Positions 30,940 through 44,029 of a stretch of DNA of 64,000 nt are shown one piece after another. Position numbers and translations under genes: made by a program. The notes under the pieces were generated by a model that had not been told where the DNA came from, made no database searches, and worked only from the letters and a program-made list of their open reading frames with translations. Within the stretch, counting starts at the first letter, position 1. Each line of letters opens with the position of its first letter. This DNA comes from Impatiens glandulifera (lineage: Eukaryota > Streptophyta > Magnoliopsida > Ericales > Balsaminaceae): positions 30,273,151-30,337,150 of the forward strand of contig NC_061862.1 in assembly GCF_907164915.1 (NCBI RefSeq). The letters are read 5' to 3'.

Positions 30940-32225
30940 ACATTTACAGCCGAAGATCCTAAGATACCGGATGTTAGGAACTTTGTCCTAGTATACTTCA
31001 AACGGTGTTTTATTTATCCGTTTGTTGATCATAGATTGGTTTTGTGTATGACATGCAATGTTGATAGCTTCAACCTAAAATTTTTGAGGAACACCCTAAT
31101 CGGCTATCATGGACCTTGCGGTTTCCTTGAGAGTTCGATTTCTTCTCTCAGTCAGTCTGTTTTGTTGAGAAGTTCTAGCACTAGACAACTCGTGCCTAAT
31201 ACCGAAATCATCAAGGAATGCAGTTAACGTACTGTTTGTAAATTCGGTTCCTCTATCACTTCTAATATTGTTTATTTGTATTGATTTCTTATTTTGCAAT
31301 CTTCTATGCAGTTTAATCAAATTTGGAGTAGCTTCCTTTTTCGAAACCAAAAATATTACCCAAGTAAATCGAGAGTAGTCATCAATAACAACCATATTAT
31401 AATTCATAGTGCCTAGGCTTGTGACCCTAACCGGTCCAAATAAATCCATATAAAGTAATTCTAAGCATTGGTTTGATTGAATATTTCCCTTACTTTTAAA
31501 AGTTTCCTTTATTTGGTTCCCCATTTGACATGCAGAACATACTTTATCTTTTGCAAATTTCATGTTAGGCATTCCTTGAACTAATTCTTTGGTACTAATA
31601 ACATTAATATTTTTGAAGTTTAAGTGGTTTAACCATTTGTGCCAGAGCCAGTTCAAATCGTTCTTAGCTATCATGCAAACTAGGTTTTCAGTTTTCATTT
31701 TTCAATCAACTTTGTAAATGTTTCCTAACCTATTTCCGGTTAATAAAACATTACCCTGAGTGTTCGTAACTAAACATGCATGTTTGTGAAGTTCAACCGT
31801 GTATCCTACATCACACATTTGACTAATGCTTAACAGGTTAAAATGTATATTTTCAACAAAAATTACATTGCTTATAGTTAAGTTGCCATGGACAATCTTA
31901 CCCTTTTCCACGGCTCTACCTTTAGAGTTATCACCGAAAGTGATCATTGCACTGGATTCCTGTATGATATGGGTTAGTAGTCAAATGTTTCTGGTCACGT
32001 GTCTAGAACAACCGCTGTCCAGATACCATTCTGAGTTCCCTAGCCGCTTGCTATTCTAAATTTGCAAAAAATAAATATTTACACCTATTTGGTACCCATA
32101 ATTACTTGGGTCCGTGGTTGATTAATCCCTTGAGAATCCAAACTTTAATCAGTCGGATGACTTTCCCCGTAGTAGTGTTAATTATTTCACCGTTACCTGA
32201 CTTGACATCTCTCTGTCTGCCAGTT
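30940..32225 (-). pseudogene. SIRE-type copia fragment: protease to integrase
   Basis: On the minus strand: protease (WYLDSGCSRHVT near 32015); ITFGDNSKGRAV and HFNLLSISQMCDVGY; GAG-pre-integrase (WLWHKWLNHLN); CxxC (CSACQMGNQ); integrase Asp (VVIDDYSRFTW), Asp (RSDRGTEFTN) and Glu (TSQQNRLTERRN); then the frame decays to about 30940. Stops: W to TGA after IYKVD (31702) and others. It is closely related to the plus-strand element at 56213-57367. Both ends are abrupt, with no LTRs, so it is a fragment placed between two copies of the duplicated segment. Confidence 0.92.
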
Positions 32226-33409
32226 GGTGTTAACACAACGCTACCTGGCGATACGATCTTCTTTCGATCTTTAGTTTGCTGATCGTATTTCTTATAATTG
32301 ATTCATCATCGATTAGTTTTTACGATCTATTTTCTTGCGTATACCCAACGCTGCCTGGCGATTCGATCTTCTTTATTCTTCCGATCTTTAACTTGCTGAT
32401 CTTATTTCTTCTAATTGATTCTTTCATCATCGAATCTATTTTCTTACGATAGGACAGACCTGAATTTTATTAATAAGATTGCCATTATTTCTATCAACTC
32501 TTGTTATTATGGTTATACGGATTTCATTATTTCTTTGATATCGGGGTTAGCTTTTAGGTAGGAGATGACGTGTTTTTACTGGAACTATTGTACTTTTCAA
32601 TCCACCCACTCGTTCTAACTATTTACCCTAGGTCTTTCCATAGGGTGGTTTTAAATTATTTTCTTCCATAGGAGATCACGATTTACCAATTAAGGAAAGG
32701 AATGAATAATTTGATTTTCTTGGTGTAAGTACATGTGAAAAACTAGAGATAAAATCTTGATTATCGTTACGTTTTTATGTTATTTTTCTATATTAAGGTT
32801 AACTAAATAACTAACGGGAGGAGGATAATTTTGTTTTGGTTGTCTTGCAAGGTTGAATTTTATGTTGGGATGATGGGCATGCCTCTAGTTAAGGAAATAT
32901 TCAAATTTGTACTAATAAAACTTAGATGAACAACTGGATATAAAAGAACAGGCTTATCCGTCTATCTTTCAATTTGTTCACTTAGTAATTTGATTATGAT
33001 TAGGAAAGTTTATAGGTAAGCGACAATGTGTTCTTATTGGCGTATTGATTATTTTTTTCTTGGAACACGGAGTAGTCAATGTTCAAGCCTGACTAGATAC
33101 TCAATTGGACTGATGGATGGATGAAAATAAAAGCATAGTTCTGATTATATATGGATGTCTTTGGATTTATTCACCCTTGATATATTTGTTTATGTTAAAA
33201 GTTATAATATTTTCTTCATAGGATTATTTTTCTTTGGATCGTGGAGTGGTGAATATTCGACAGACAATTTATTTGGCTAATGGATGGATGAAATATAACT
33301 AACTATCTTCTAACTTCTAGTTATGGGCGTTTTTTAATTTCTTCCCCATTGATATATTTGTTTATGTGTTATGACTAAGAATAATACAATAATATTTGTC
33401 TATGGGGCG
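32226..33409 (+). repeat. Module family, copy at 32-33 kb
   Basis: The leader block (CTGCCTGGCGATxCGATCTT) occurs twice (32240 and 32350), followed by modules as at 26320-26920. The first 15 bp form the junction with the copia fragment. The TATA box of the other copies is not present here. Confidence 0.65.
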
Positions 33410-34235
33410 ATAACTTGTAATGCTCGATCTTGAACTCATCGAGTAGTGGAAATGTCGACCGTTGTCTGAAATCAGAGCGTGATGTACTCCATATCTAGCG
33501 ATGATGCTAGTTCGGATGAACCTTACCACTTGAGAGGATTTTCAGAACTTTATAGAAGGTTGATTCAACCCTGAAGTAGTGTATAGCTACGAGTATGAAC
33601 TCGTGTCCATTTGATGCATGGTGATAGATTTTCTCAATAACATCGTGCCCATGTAGAGAAGGGCCAAGGAGATGTCATCTTGTAGAGGAGCAAAATCGGC
33701 GTATGCTTTATGTTGGCATAAATTTGGCATTGATGACAAGTACTTACATAACTCACAAATTCTTGTTCAAGGTTTTGCCAATAATATCCTATGCGGAGTA
33801 TTTTCTTGGCTAGATCCATTCCATTCATGTGTGGGCCACATGTCCATGCATGTACTTCTTCCATGATACTCTTGGATTCAAGAGTATTGATGCAGAATAT
33901 GTTTTGACCGTCGAAAGATTGACGGTAAAGTCTGTTGACGATCCGAGCGTAGTTGGTGGAATATTGACGTAACGCCTGTCGTTCCTTAGCTCAGAAGTGG
34001 TGTGGATATTCTTCATACTCAATTTATTTCTGAAGAGTATCGTACCATAGTTTAACATAATTCTCATAGGATGTTACTACTACATTCTCAAAAGCATGTC
34101 GTTGCTTTTGTTGAATTCAAAGGGATTTGACTTTGATTCCGTTTAGAATTTGAGTCATGGTTGCTAAAGTAGCCAATGCGTCCGCGAAGCGATTGGCTTC
34201 TTGGAGCGTGAACAAATGATACTTCGAGGACTTTT
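33410..34235 (-). pseudogene. Ty3/gypsy RNase H-integrase fragment, copy II
   Basis: Same content as 26921-27770: RNase H end, integrase zinc-binding domain (33864-33634, HAWTCGPHMNG and CHQCQ) and broken core. The 80-codon stretch read out of frame at 33825-34067 is identical in translation to the other two copies, showing very recent common origin or gene conversion. A short deletion removes about 15 bp near 33440. Confidence 0.85.
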
Positions 34236-34269
34236 GATGGAGAAAGAAAATGAAAGATGGAGAGAAGAT

Positions 34270-34560
34270 AAGAGAATAGAAGAGAAGAGAAGAGAAGAGA
34301 AGAGAGAAATTTGTCCGTTTAAAAATGGAAGGAGAAGATAAAGGAGTTTGGCCATTTGAAAATAGAAGGAGAAGACATATAAGTTTTGCTTAGGAGTGGA
34401 AGGAGAAGATAAAGGAGTTTGTCCATTTGAAAATAGAAGGAGACATATAAGTTTTTTCTTAGGAATGGAAGTAGGAGAAAATAAGAATGGAAGGAGAAGA
34501 CTCAGACGAGTTTGGATGTATAGAGGGTTTGAGAATAAAAAATGGTGTAAAAAACAAAAA
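34270..34560. repeat. GAAGA-rich tandem modules
   Basis: A (GAGAA)n run at 34275-34305 and two to three ~50-bp purine modules; this is an expanded version of the block at 27771-28045. Confidence 0.75.
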
Positions 34561-36027
34561 AATTATGGTTTGATTTGTTATATATATATATTTCATATTA
34601 TAATATATATATATATATAATATAATATATATTTTATATAATAATATATATATATATTATAATATAATATAAATATTATTTAATAAGTTATTAAATAAGT
34701 TAAATGGTTTTACTTGTTTTTGTTAGGTTGCAAGTTCGAACCATACCTATAACATTTTTAATTTTATTTTTAACCGTTTTTAATTTATGGGCGGGTGAAC
34801 CCACAATCCGACTCAAGTATCCATTTACTCTCACATATATATTCAAATTAACCATAGCTCTCGACCCGGCAATCCGGACACTTTAAAAATTAAGCATCAT
34901 TATATATATATATATATATATAATGATTAGTTAATTAAAAAGTTGAACTTATATTGTTAAAATGTCCCACGTTCATCAAATTTGGTGTTGAAGTAATAAT
35001 ATAAAGTGTTAATAGCGTAGTTGGTTAAATGGTCGTACTTGTTTTTGTTAGGTTGTCAATTCGAACCATACTTATAGCATTTTTAATTTTATTTTTAACC
35101 GTTTTAAGTTTATGGGCGGGTTAACCCACAATCCGACCCAAATATCCATTTACTCTCACATATATATTCAAATTAACCATAACTCTCGTTCCAATAATTC
35201 GGAACCTTTTAAAATTAAGAATAATTATATATAGATATCTCTCAACAAATATAATTAATAAACTTTTATTATTAAGTAACAAATTTAATTAATAAACTTT
35301 TATTATTAAGTAACTTATACAATTTACTTAAAATCTTAATTTAACAAATATTCTTCTAATTTCTCCTAATTTGATTATAAATAAGATTGAAATTATATCG
35401 TAAACCCATCTTCTTAATCACATCTTTCCATACCATAGTTTTTCATACTTTTCCTATTGAAATCTCTTAATTTCTTCTAATGGAAAATTTTGCAGATTTT
35501 ATAGGTAGGTTCAAGTATTATACCTATTGAAATCTCTTATTCCTATTATTTTATATAGTCACTTCTTTTAATCCTAAATTAATAAGGTCTGAAATGAAGT
35601 ATTCAATATTTTAATTAATTTAATAATATTTAAATTAATTTAATAATTAATTTAAAAAGGTCTGAAATGAAGTATTCTATATTTTAATTAATTTAATAAT
35701 ATTTAATATTAATATTTGAATAAATAAATTAAGATTATTACATATCTATAATTTAATATATTAAATAAAAAATAATTAAAATAAATATTATATTTTATTA
35801 ACTAATATATTAATATATATTTATATATTTATATTTATCTCTGTTTCCTATTTTAATTATTTTAAATATAATTATATTTTTATTTTATAATATTTGAAAA
35901 TAATATTACAAAAATAATTAGATGAATTATAATTTAAAAAAGGAAAATTTTTTATTTACTTATAAGGAAAAAAAAGATGAAAAATAATAGGACTATATAT
36001 ATCAGTAAAGATGAGAATAATAATAAT

Positions 36028-36099
<72 letters not shown>

Positions 36100-37026
36100 C
36101 TCTTTCACTTTTATTCTATAATTAGTGTAGATATATTAATATTTTATTTTATTATTATTTTTTTAATAAGTTTTATATTTTTGTTTTCGCTGTAAATAAT
36201 TTTTTTTAGTTACTTAAAAGATCATTTTATTTATATCTTATTGGGATATTATTTAAATAAAAAGTGTATTAAATTTTTTTAATTATATATATATATTAAC
36301 ATATTTAATAACACTCAAAATTCAACTCCAAATATATTTAAAAACACAAGCCAAATATGTATTAAAAATTAAAAATTAAACGAGAATGGAGAATGTAAAG
36401 GGATCCTCACAAAAAAAAAAATAATAATGAATTTCTTAAATCTTATTTAAATTAAGATAAGCATTGTAAAAAATAAATAAAAAAGTAAACAAATATATAT
36501 CCTCCACAATAATTTTTATTTGATGAAAAATTAAAATAATCATATTACTTAGAAAAGTTGTTTAATAATTTGTTGATGTATTTTTTTTTATTAAAAAAAG
36601 TTTCTATTTAAATAGTTATATTTTTATACTAAATATAAATATATATATATATATATATATATTTGTTTTTGTTTTTTTAGTTTTTTTAATTGGGATACTA
36701 TAATGAAAAAATATTAATTTTAAAATAAGTTTTTGTTTCTTAACAGATAAATTGAAACATATGCAATGAGCAGGATTTTGTTTACAATATAATATTATTT
36801 AGATAAAATATTAAAATAGTTAAACTAAGTTTATAAATTATTATAATTTTATATTCTTATACCATTTAATATAAATACAATTAATTTCTTTTAATTATAT
36901 AAATAAATGAATTATATTAATATAATATATTAAGAAACCGCGTTGCTACATTGATCCTAAGCTCTGTGAACCCAAACTATATAAATAGTGGCTTCATAAT
37001 TAGGCATCTTGCGTAAACCTAACGCA

Positions 37027-37116
37027 ATGCTGCCTGGTGATACGATCTTCTTTTTTCTTCTTCCGATCTTTAGCTTGCTGATCGTATTTCTTACAATTGA
37101 TTCATCACTTGATTAG
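37027..37116 (+). CDS. Possible 29-residue hydrophobic peptide, duplicate of 26225-26317
   Basis: ATG to TAG behind CTATATAAATAG at 36977-36988. Compared with the copy at 26225 it lacks one Leu/Phe codon and has Thr for Ile near the end; the frame is kept. Function unknown. Confidence 0.3.
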   Translation: MLPGDTIFFFLLPIFSLLIVFLTIDSSLD

Positions 37117-37817
37117 GGTTAACTAAATAACTAACGGGAAGAGAATAATTTTGTTTAATTTTATGTTGGATGATGGGCAGGCCTCTAATTATGGAAATAT
37201 TCAAATTATTCTCTCCTATTAAATTATGATTAGAATTTTAGGTAGGAGATGACTTGTTCTTATTTTTCTTAAGTTTTCTTTCTGTTATATAACCGAGGAG
37301 TGACAGTACTATTAAAACCTGGATTATTTTTTCAATTTGTTCACTTAGTAGTTTGATTATGATTAGGAAAGTTTATAGGTAAGCCACAATGTGTTCTTAT
37401 TGGCGTATGGATTATTTTTTCCTTGGAACACAGAGTAGTCAATGTTCAAGCCTAGCTAGATACTCAATTGGGCTGATGGATGGATGAAAATAAAAGCACA
37501 GTTCTGGTTATATATGGGTGTCTTTGGATTTGTTCACCCTTGATATATTTGTTTGTGTTAAAAGATATGATATTTTCTTCATATGATTATTTTTCTTTGG
37601 TTAAAAGATATGATATTTTCTTCGTATGATTATTTTTCTTTGGATAGTGGAGCGGTGAATATTCAACAGACAATTTTTTTAGCTAATGGATGGATGAAAT
37701 ATAAACTAACTATCTTATAACTTCTAGTTATGGGTGTTTTTTTAATTTCTTCCCCATTGATATATTTGTTTATGTGTTATGACTAAGAATAATACAATAA
37801 TATTTGTCAATAAGGCG

Positions 37818-38665
37818 ATGACTTGTAATGCTCGATCTTGAACTCGTCGAGCAATTGCAACACTATTCCTTAGAAGTGTCGACCGTTGTCTGAAATCAAA
37901 GCGTGATGTACTCCATATCTAGCGATGATGCTAGTTTGGATGAACCTTGCCACTTGAGAGGATTTCAGAATTTTATAGAAGATTGCTTCAACCCTGAAGT
38001 AGTGTACAACTACGAGTATGAACTCGTGTCCATTTGATGCATGAGGATATATTTTCCCATTAACATCGTGCCAATGTAAAGAAGGGCCAAGGAGATGTCA
38101 TCTTGTAGAGGAGCGAAATCGGCGTATGCTTTATGTTAGCATAAATTTGGCACTAATGACAAGTCCTTACATAACTCACACATTCTTGTTCAAGGTTTTG
38201 CCTATAATATCCTATGCGAAGTATTTTCTTGGCTAGATCCAATTCATTCTTGTGTGGGCCACATGTCCATGCATGTACTTCTTCCATGATACTCTTGGAT
38301 TCAAGAGTATCGATGCAGAATATGTTTTGACCGTCGAAAGATTGACGGTAAAGTCTGTTGACGATCCGAGCGTAGTTGGTGGAATATTGACGTAACGCCT
38401 GTCGTTCCTTAGCTCAGAAGTGGTGTGGATATTCTTCATACTCAATTTATTTCTGAAGAGTATCGTACCATAGTTTAACATAATTCTCATAGGATGTTAC
38501 TACTACATTCTCAAAAGCATGTCGTTGCTTTTGTTGAATTCAATGGGATTTGACTTTGATTCCGTCTAGAATTTGAGTCATGGTTGCTAAAGTAGCCAAT
38601 GCGTCCGCGAAGCGATTGGCTTCTTGGAGCGTGAACAAATGATACTTCGAGGACTTTTGATGGAG
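37818..38665 (-). pseudogene. Ty3/gypsy RNase H-integrase fragment, copy III
   Basis: Same domains as the copies at 26921 and 33410, with RNase H end (EANRFADALATLATM), zinc-binding domain and core remnants. Joined on the left to module sequence at the same point as in copy I, so the insertion predates the duplication. Confidence 0.85.
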
Positions 38666-39245
38666 AAAAAAAATGAAAGATGGAGAAAAGAGAAGAGAAG
38701 AGAAGAGAGAGATGTTTGCCCGTTTGAAAATAGAAGCAGAAGATAGAGGAGTTTGGCCATTTGAAAATAGAAGGAGAAACATAGAAGTTTTGCTTAGGAA
38801 TGGAATGAGGAGAAAATAAGAATGGAATGAGAAGACTCTGATGAGTTTAGATGTATAAAGGGTTTGAGAATAAAAAATGGTGCACAAAACGAAAAAATTA
38901 TGGTTTGATTTGTTATATATATATATATATTTCATATTATAATATTTATATAATATAATTTATATATTATAATATAATATAATATTTTTTAATAGTATAT
39001 ATTTATAAGATATATCTTAATAATAATAAGATATATATTAATATCTTATTCTTAATAATTTTTAAGATATATCTTAATATCTTAATAATTATTAAGATAT
39101 ATCTTAATAAGATATATCTATAAGATATATATAAAACTATAATTACCTTATATTATATTATAATCACCTTAATAATATATAATATAATATAAGGTGATTA
39201 TGATTTTATATATATCTTATAGATAAAACCATAATCACCCTATAT

Positions 39246-39249
<4 letters not shown>

Positions 39250-39335
<86 letters not shown>
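39250..39335. repeat. (AT)n microsatellite, ~85 bp
   Basis: The longest perfect TA tract in the window; part of the AT palindrome cluster of copy II. Confidence 0.95.
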
Positions 39336-39342
<7 letters not shown>

Positions 39343-39519
39343 GATAGAGTAACCCTTTTAAGCATTCTTTTTACTACATCAAACTATAATCATCTAAAAA
39401 AATGACAAAAAATATTTCTCTTTATTCAAAATTGTTAATTACTTAATAATCTTTAGTTATAATATATATTAATGTTATTTTTAATCATTATAAATATTTA
39501 ATATTTTGTATGTAAATGA

Positions 39520-39723
39520 ATGTTAGGTACAATTACATTGATTTTGGCATCGGATAATGTATCCGGAGCAACTCAGACAACTCAGACAGGAACAATGAAA
39601 ATAAGTTGTAAAGTAGCTTGTATTCTTAATTGCGGATTTTTTTTTTTAAAAGGTGTGACGATGGAAATTGCATTTGTTGAATTTTCAAGTTTTATCAAGA
39701 GAAAAAATAATAATAATTTGTAA
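39520..39723 (+). CDS. Small Cys-containing open frame, copy II
   Basis: 67 codons, opening with a near-cognate codon instead of a clear ATG; the core is TGTMKISCKVACILNCG, then a Phe run encoded by a T tract. It is partly conserved with 28704. I do not recognise it and rate it as doubtful. Confidence 0.2.
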   Translation: MLGTITLILASDNVSGATQTTQTGTMKISCKVACILNCGFFFLKGVTMEIAFVEFSSFIKRKNNNNL

Positions 39724-41237
39724 TGAAAATATATTATGATCTTTAGAAATAATTGAGATGTTATGGATGTTTGGTTATTTTATTAATAATAAAATATTTA
39801 ACCACATATTTTATTTTTTAATCATTAGTATTAGTATGGATGAGTGAATATTTAAAAATTAAAAACTTTAAATAAAAAAATGTCAAGATCAAATAAATAA
39901 AGATAAACTAAATAAATCTAAAATCGATTCAACAAGGTCTGGAAGGTATTTGAGTATAAAAAAATTGAGAATGACCGGAAGGTTATAGAAAGATAATAGA
40001 GTTTTGTACTTAGAAATATCTACATTAAGGATTTCTCGGACTTCTTGGTTTTTTTATAAAACACCACACACACTTCTTTTTACCGGTAATTTTAAATATA
40101 TAAGTCTCATATATATATTTCTCTTCGTAAATCAAGATTCTGCATTGTACCATTTTTTAATATTCTTGAAACCAATAAATCGTTGAATTAGTGAAACTAA
40201 GATTGAATTCGGAATCTATACTGTTTAAATTTATTATTATTTTGTTCGATTTCTGTTTTGTTCGGGTTGTTTAATTCCAGATCATTCGAGATAGATGGGT
40301 AATTAAAATTAATTTCCCAAATAATTGAATTTTATTTTATAATTATATAAACATAAATTATATATATTGTTATTTTTATTTTTAAACCCAATTAATAATT
40401 ACAATTGTAATGACAAAATAAATAAATGAAACAAACAAGTCCTAGCAAAAATATATTTGTTTACAAATGTTATTTTCTAAATGTTTAGATTTTTTGGGAT
40501 CAATTAAATACAAATGTAATAAGAAAATAAACAATAGTATTAATAAAGGTCATAAGCAAAAATATATTTTTGGTTTTTATTGAAAATATTATTTCAAATA
40601 TTTTATATATTTTGTTAAATTTTAATTAAAGCATTTAAAATCAAATAAAAAAAATGTAATCCAAGGTTAGATAGCTATTGATGTGGCGATTGAGTAAAAA
40701 ATATACTAGGGGGTTTAAAAAAAATGTAATCCAAGGTTAGATAGCTAAAATTTTCAAATAATCTATGACACAATTAAACTTTTTTTTCTTCACGAAATCT
40801 ACCTAGAACATGTCTGATTCATTAGGAACAAGTAGAAATATCAAATGATTTAAAAACAAGACCTGCAACACTAAATTATATTGTGGTAAGAATGAACAAG
40901 AAACACACATCAAAATAGGGAAAGAAATTGTCCAACAAATACGAAAAAAATCCTTTAATCGGTACATTGTGTGTACAACAAAATAAACTTGGATATCCTT
41001 CAATCGATCCATCTAGTTAGTTTACGAAGCTATTGGAGGTAATAAATATTTTAAAAAATGTAGTAAGTAAATTAATATAAAAAAAAGATTGACATTAACT
41101 TGAAAAAATGAATAATAATAAAAAATAGAGCAATGAGAAAACATGCACGCATGCCAAACAAAATACAATAATTAAGCTAACAATTCTATATATTTTTATA
41201 ATTAATTTATTCTTACATGTAATTATTGATTGAGCCT

Positions 41238-41450
41238 TCAACCCGCTAGGGAACACATTGCTTCAAAAAGGTCATCAGTGTCATTGGGTGTCATTGAACA
41301 AATTTCAGAACACGATGCCACAAGGCACAATTGGCATGCCACCAATGTCTTTGTCTTACCCTCTTTACTGAAGTCTCTTAATTTATTATCACTTCGGCTT
41401 GCACGTATATGTAAACAACATAATATCAAGATTAATAACAACATCATTTT
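41238..41450 (-). pseudogene. ALIS-like pseudogene exon (lumenal domain)
   Basis: The minus strand gives IRASRSDNKLRDFSKEGKTK and VACQLCLVAS, then CSMTPNDTDD, ending in a stop. This aligns with the YVKSRSDxQLR ... PIVPCGLIAWSLFNDT stretch of ALIS proteins and with exon 4895-4740 of copy B (SRSDDQLRD). The part after LVA is scrambled. The tail of the same gene lies to the left in degraded form (41040-41160). Confidence 0.7.
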
Positions 41451-42001
41451 TTTTATTTGATTTCTGTTTTATTCAGGTTGTTTAATTTAAGATCAATCAG
41501 ATGACTTTTTCATTTAAAAATAAAACTTTATTATTTATTTATTATATTCAAAACATGTGACTGAACTTGTAAAATTATTTTTGTAAAGCATACGATCTAC
41601 GTTATTGAACAATATAAAAAAGAGTTAAATCCAAAATATTTCTCAAGAAATTCACAAAATTTAAAATAGGAAAACCTTATAAATTAATCCCACTTAAATT
41701 ATGTTACTATGAAATGGTATGACAAATTGTAGGTAAAGTCCACATTATTTTTCTTATCGTTTTGAGCAATTTAAAACCGTAGAAAAATCTAATTATCTTT
41801 TAGTGAACTATCTGGTTGGAAAAAAATCGTCAAATTTTAAATGATAATTGTCTTTTGTGTATCATTTATAATGTTATAATTATGACATTTTATGAGATTT
41901 GTTTCGGAAAGCCAATAGAGTTCGTTCAGGAGTTAATCATTTTTATCGAGTACTTACAGGATCGATAACATATTGATCTTTTTTTAATATGTATGGACTT
42001 T

Positions 42002-42004
<3 letters not shown>

Positions 42005-42054
<50 letters not shown>
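42005..42054. repeat. (AT)n microsatellite
   Basis: A perfect TA run. No features were recognised from 41460 to 42000 or from 42060 to 42280. Confidence 0.95.
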
Positions 42055-42059
<5 letters not shown>

Positions 42060-42289
42060 TGAATAAGAAATTAGGAGGTCATTATTTCTTAAATTTCTAT
42101 CTCAAGTGACTTAATATGGTAAAAATTACTTAAAATAGAGAGTAATCTTTAAAATTATATATGTCAAACTCACCGCTTAAGAAGTGATGTCATCTTTAAA
42201 ATTATTTGAGCAACGATTGTCTAGTTAGACATTCTGGAAAACTAATAGAGAGTGAATTTCAGTCAAATCTCAATACAATGAACAAGAGG

Positions 42290-43500
42290 ATAACTTGAGT
42301 TCTAACTAGTCAAAATGTGGAAGAAATTCAAGAGGATTAGGTGGACCTAACTCAAAAGGTAAAGGGAAATACAACACATCAAATTGTAGTAACCACAATA
42401 AGCCAAACTACTTCAAGAAGGAGTATTAGTTTAAAGGACAATCTAGATGCAACAAATTCCAACGATTTGGTCACCTCGTCAAAGAATGCCAAACATGGAA
42501 TACTCATCAAACAAGTCAGGCTGAGGCAAATAAAATAAACTTGGAGACGCAAGAAACATTCTATGTGTGTCACCTAGTTATTGACAAAGAAAGAGCAAAA
42601 TGATTTCTTAGTTGCGAATTTAGAAACCATATGACGCCGACCTCGAAAGTTTTCTCTTAGCTTGACAAAAATGACAATGCCCATATTCAATCCGGGAATG
42701 GAGAGCAAGAAAAATCTAAAGGACTTGGAATGATTGCTATCAAGAAGAAGAAGGTCCTAGCGCTATTAACAATATCCTTTGTGTATCAAGCTTGAGCCAA
42801 AATTTACCAGTCTTGAAAAATAGGTAGAAAATGGGTATAAAATCTACTTCGATAACAATGAGTTTAATATCTTTGATAGACAAGATAAGTCAAAGGTGTT
42901 CACCAATATCAAAATGGTCAATCAAAGCTTTGCTCTTAACATCAATTATGCAGATCTAAAAGCTCACTGAATTTCTACCTTGGATTTCTAAACATCAACG
43001 TTATGGTATCAACAACTTGGTCATTTCAACTTTCAAAGTCTCAAGGAGTTGTCTCTAAGAAGAGTATGGTGCAAGGACTTCTTTACATATACGTAAAATA
43101 ACACGTATGTGTAGGATGTGCGTTCGGAAAGCAACACCGACTTTTTTTCTTCTAGAAAGGAGTATCATGAAGAGAGCTAAAGAAAAACTAGAACTTGTCC
43201 ACACCGACATTAACGAACCAATGGACACCATTTCTCATGCTCCAAATATGTATTTTATTCTTTTCATCGATGACCACACTCGTATGACTTGGGGCTATTT
43301 AATAAGAAAAAAGTCGGAAGTATTTATGATATTCAAAACGTTTAAGAGTTTTGTTAAAAAATAAAGTATATGTTTCATAAAAATCCTACGAAGTGATAGA
43401 GACAAGAAATATACTTCTAAAGAGTTTTACAATTTTTTTTTTGTGAAGAAGAAAGAATAGAAAATCGATTAATAGTAAGATACACCCAAACAAAATGACA
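42290..43500 (+). pseudogene. Degraded copia fragment: gag end, protease, start of integrase
   Basis: In changing frames on the plus strand: a knuckle-like region (NHNKPNYFKKEY and RFGHLVKECQTW, 42385-42500); a protease-like block (NHMTPTSKVFS, SGNGE, 42610-42710); a GAG-pre-integrase-like stretch (WYQQLGHFNFQSL near 43010); and at 43107-43364 an open stretch with CVRKATPTFF, KEKLELVHTDI and FIDDHTRMTWGYL, the integrase start with its first catalytic Asp. RT is absent. It differs strongly from the SIRE-type elements here, so it is another lineage. Many stops; old relic. Confidence 0.8.
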
Positions 43501-43604
43501 TTACAAAGCAATTTACATTGTCGTCTACCTTTCCAATCGATGCCAACAACATTCATATCGAACAATACTCCGTTTGAAGTATGAAGGGATAAAAAATCAT
43601 TGGT

Positions 43605-43612
<8 letters not shown>

Positions 43613-43667
<55 letters not shown>

Positions 43668-43736
43668 TTGAAAATATTAAATATTATTGAATATGTATTT
43701 TTTTTTTCAAATTTTAGATATACAAAAATATGAATA

Positions 43737-43815
<79 letters not shown>
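43613..43815. repeat. Two (AT)n microsatellites
   Basis: Perfect TA runs at 43613-43662 and 43739-43810, about 75 bp apart. Nothing else is seen from 43500 to 44030. Confidence 0.95.
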
Positions 43816-44029
43816 TGAATAAGAAAAAAAATGATTAAAGATTTACTAAATTATATAAATTAAAAAATTTAAAATTAAATTGCATGAAACTTTTGATTAA
43901 ACATATATTAAATTTTAAAAAAATTATAAAATCAGACAACAAATTTTAAATGGTAAATAAAAATAATAAATTATTTCAAATTTATGGATAAATTTAGTAT
44001 TCTCTTATATATATTTATATTATCTGTTG

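Larger units (their letters stand above)
34690..41200. repeat. Segmental duplication, copy II
   Basis: Repeats 24240-30830 landmark by landmark: two SINE-like units (heads near 34725 and 35045), 35-bp tandem (35250), (AT)n (36032-36098), TATA box (36977), small frame (37027), modules, gypsy fragment (37818-38665), palindromes (39000-39340), Cys frame (39520) and a tail at 40740-41012 equal to 30330-30600. Confidence 0.85.
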
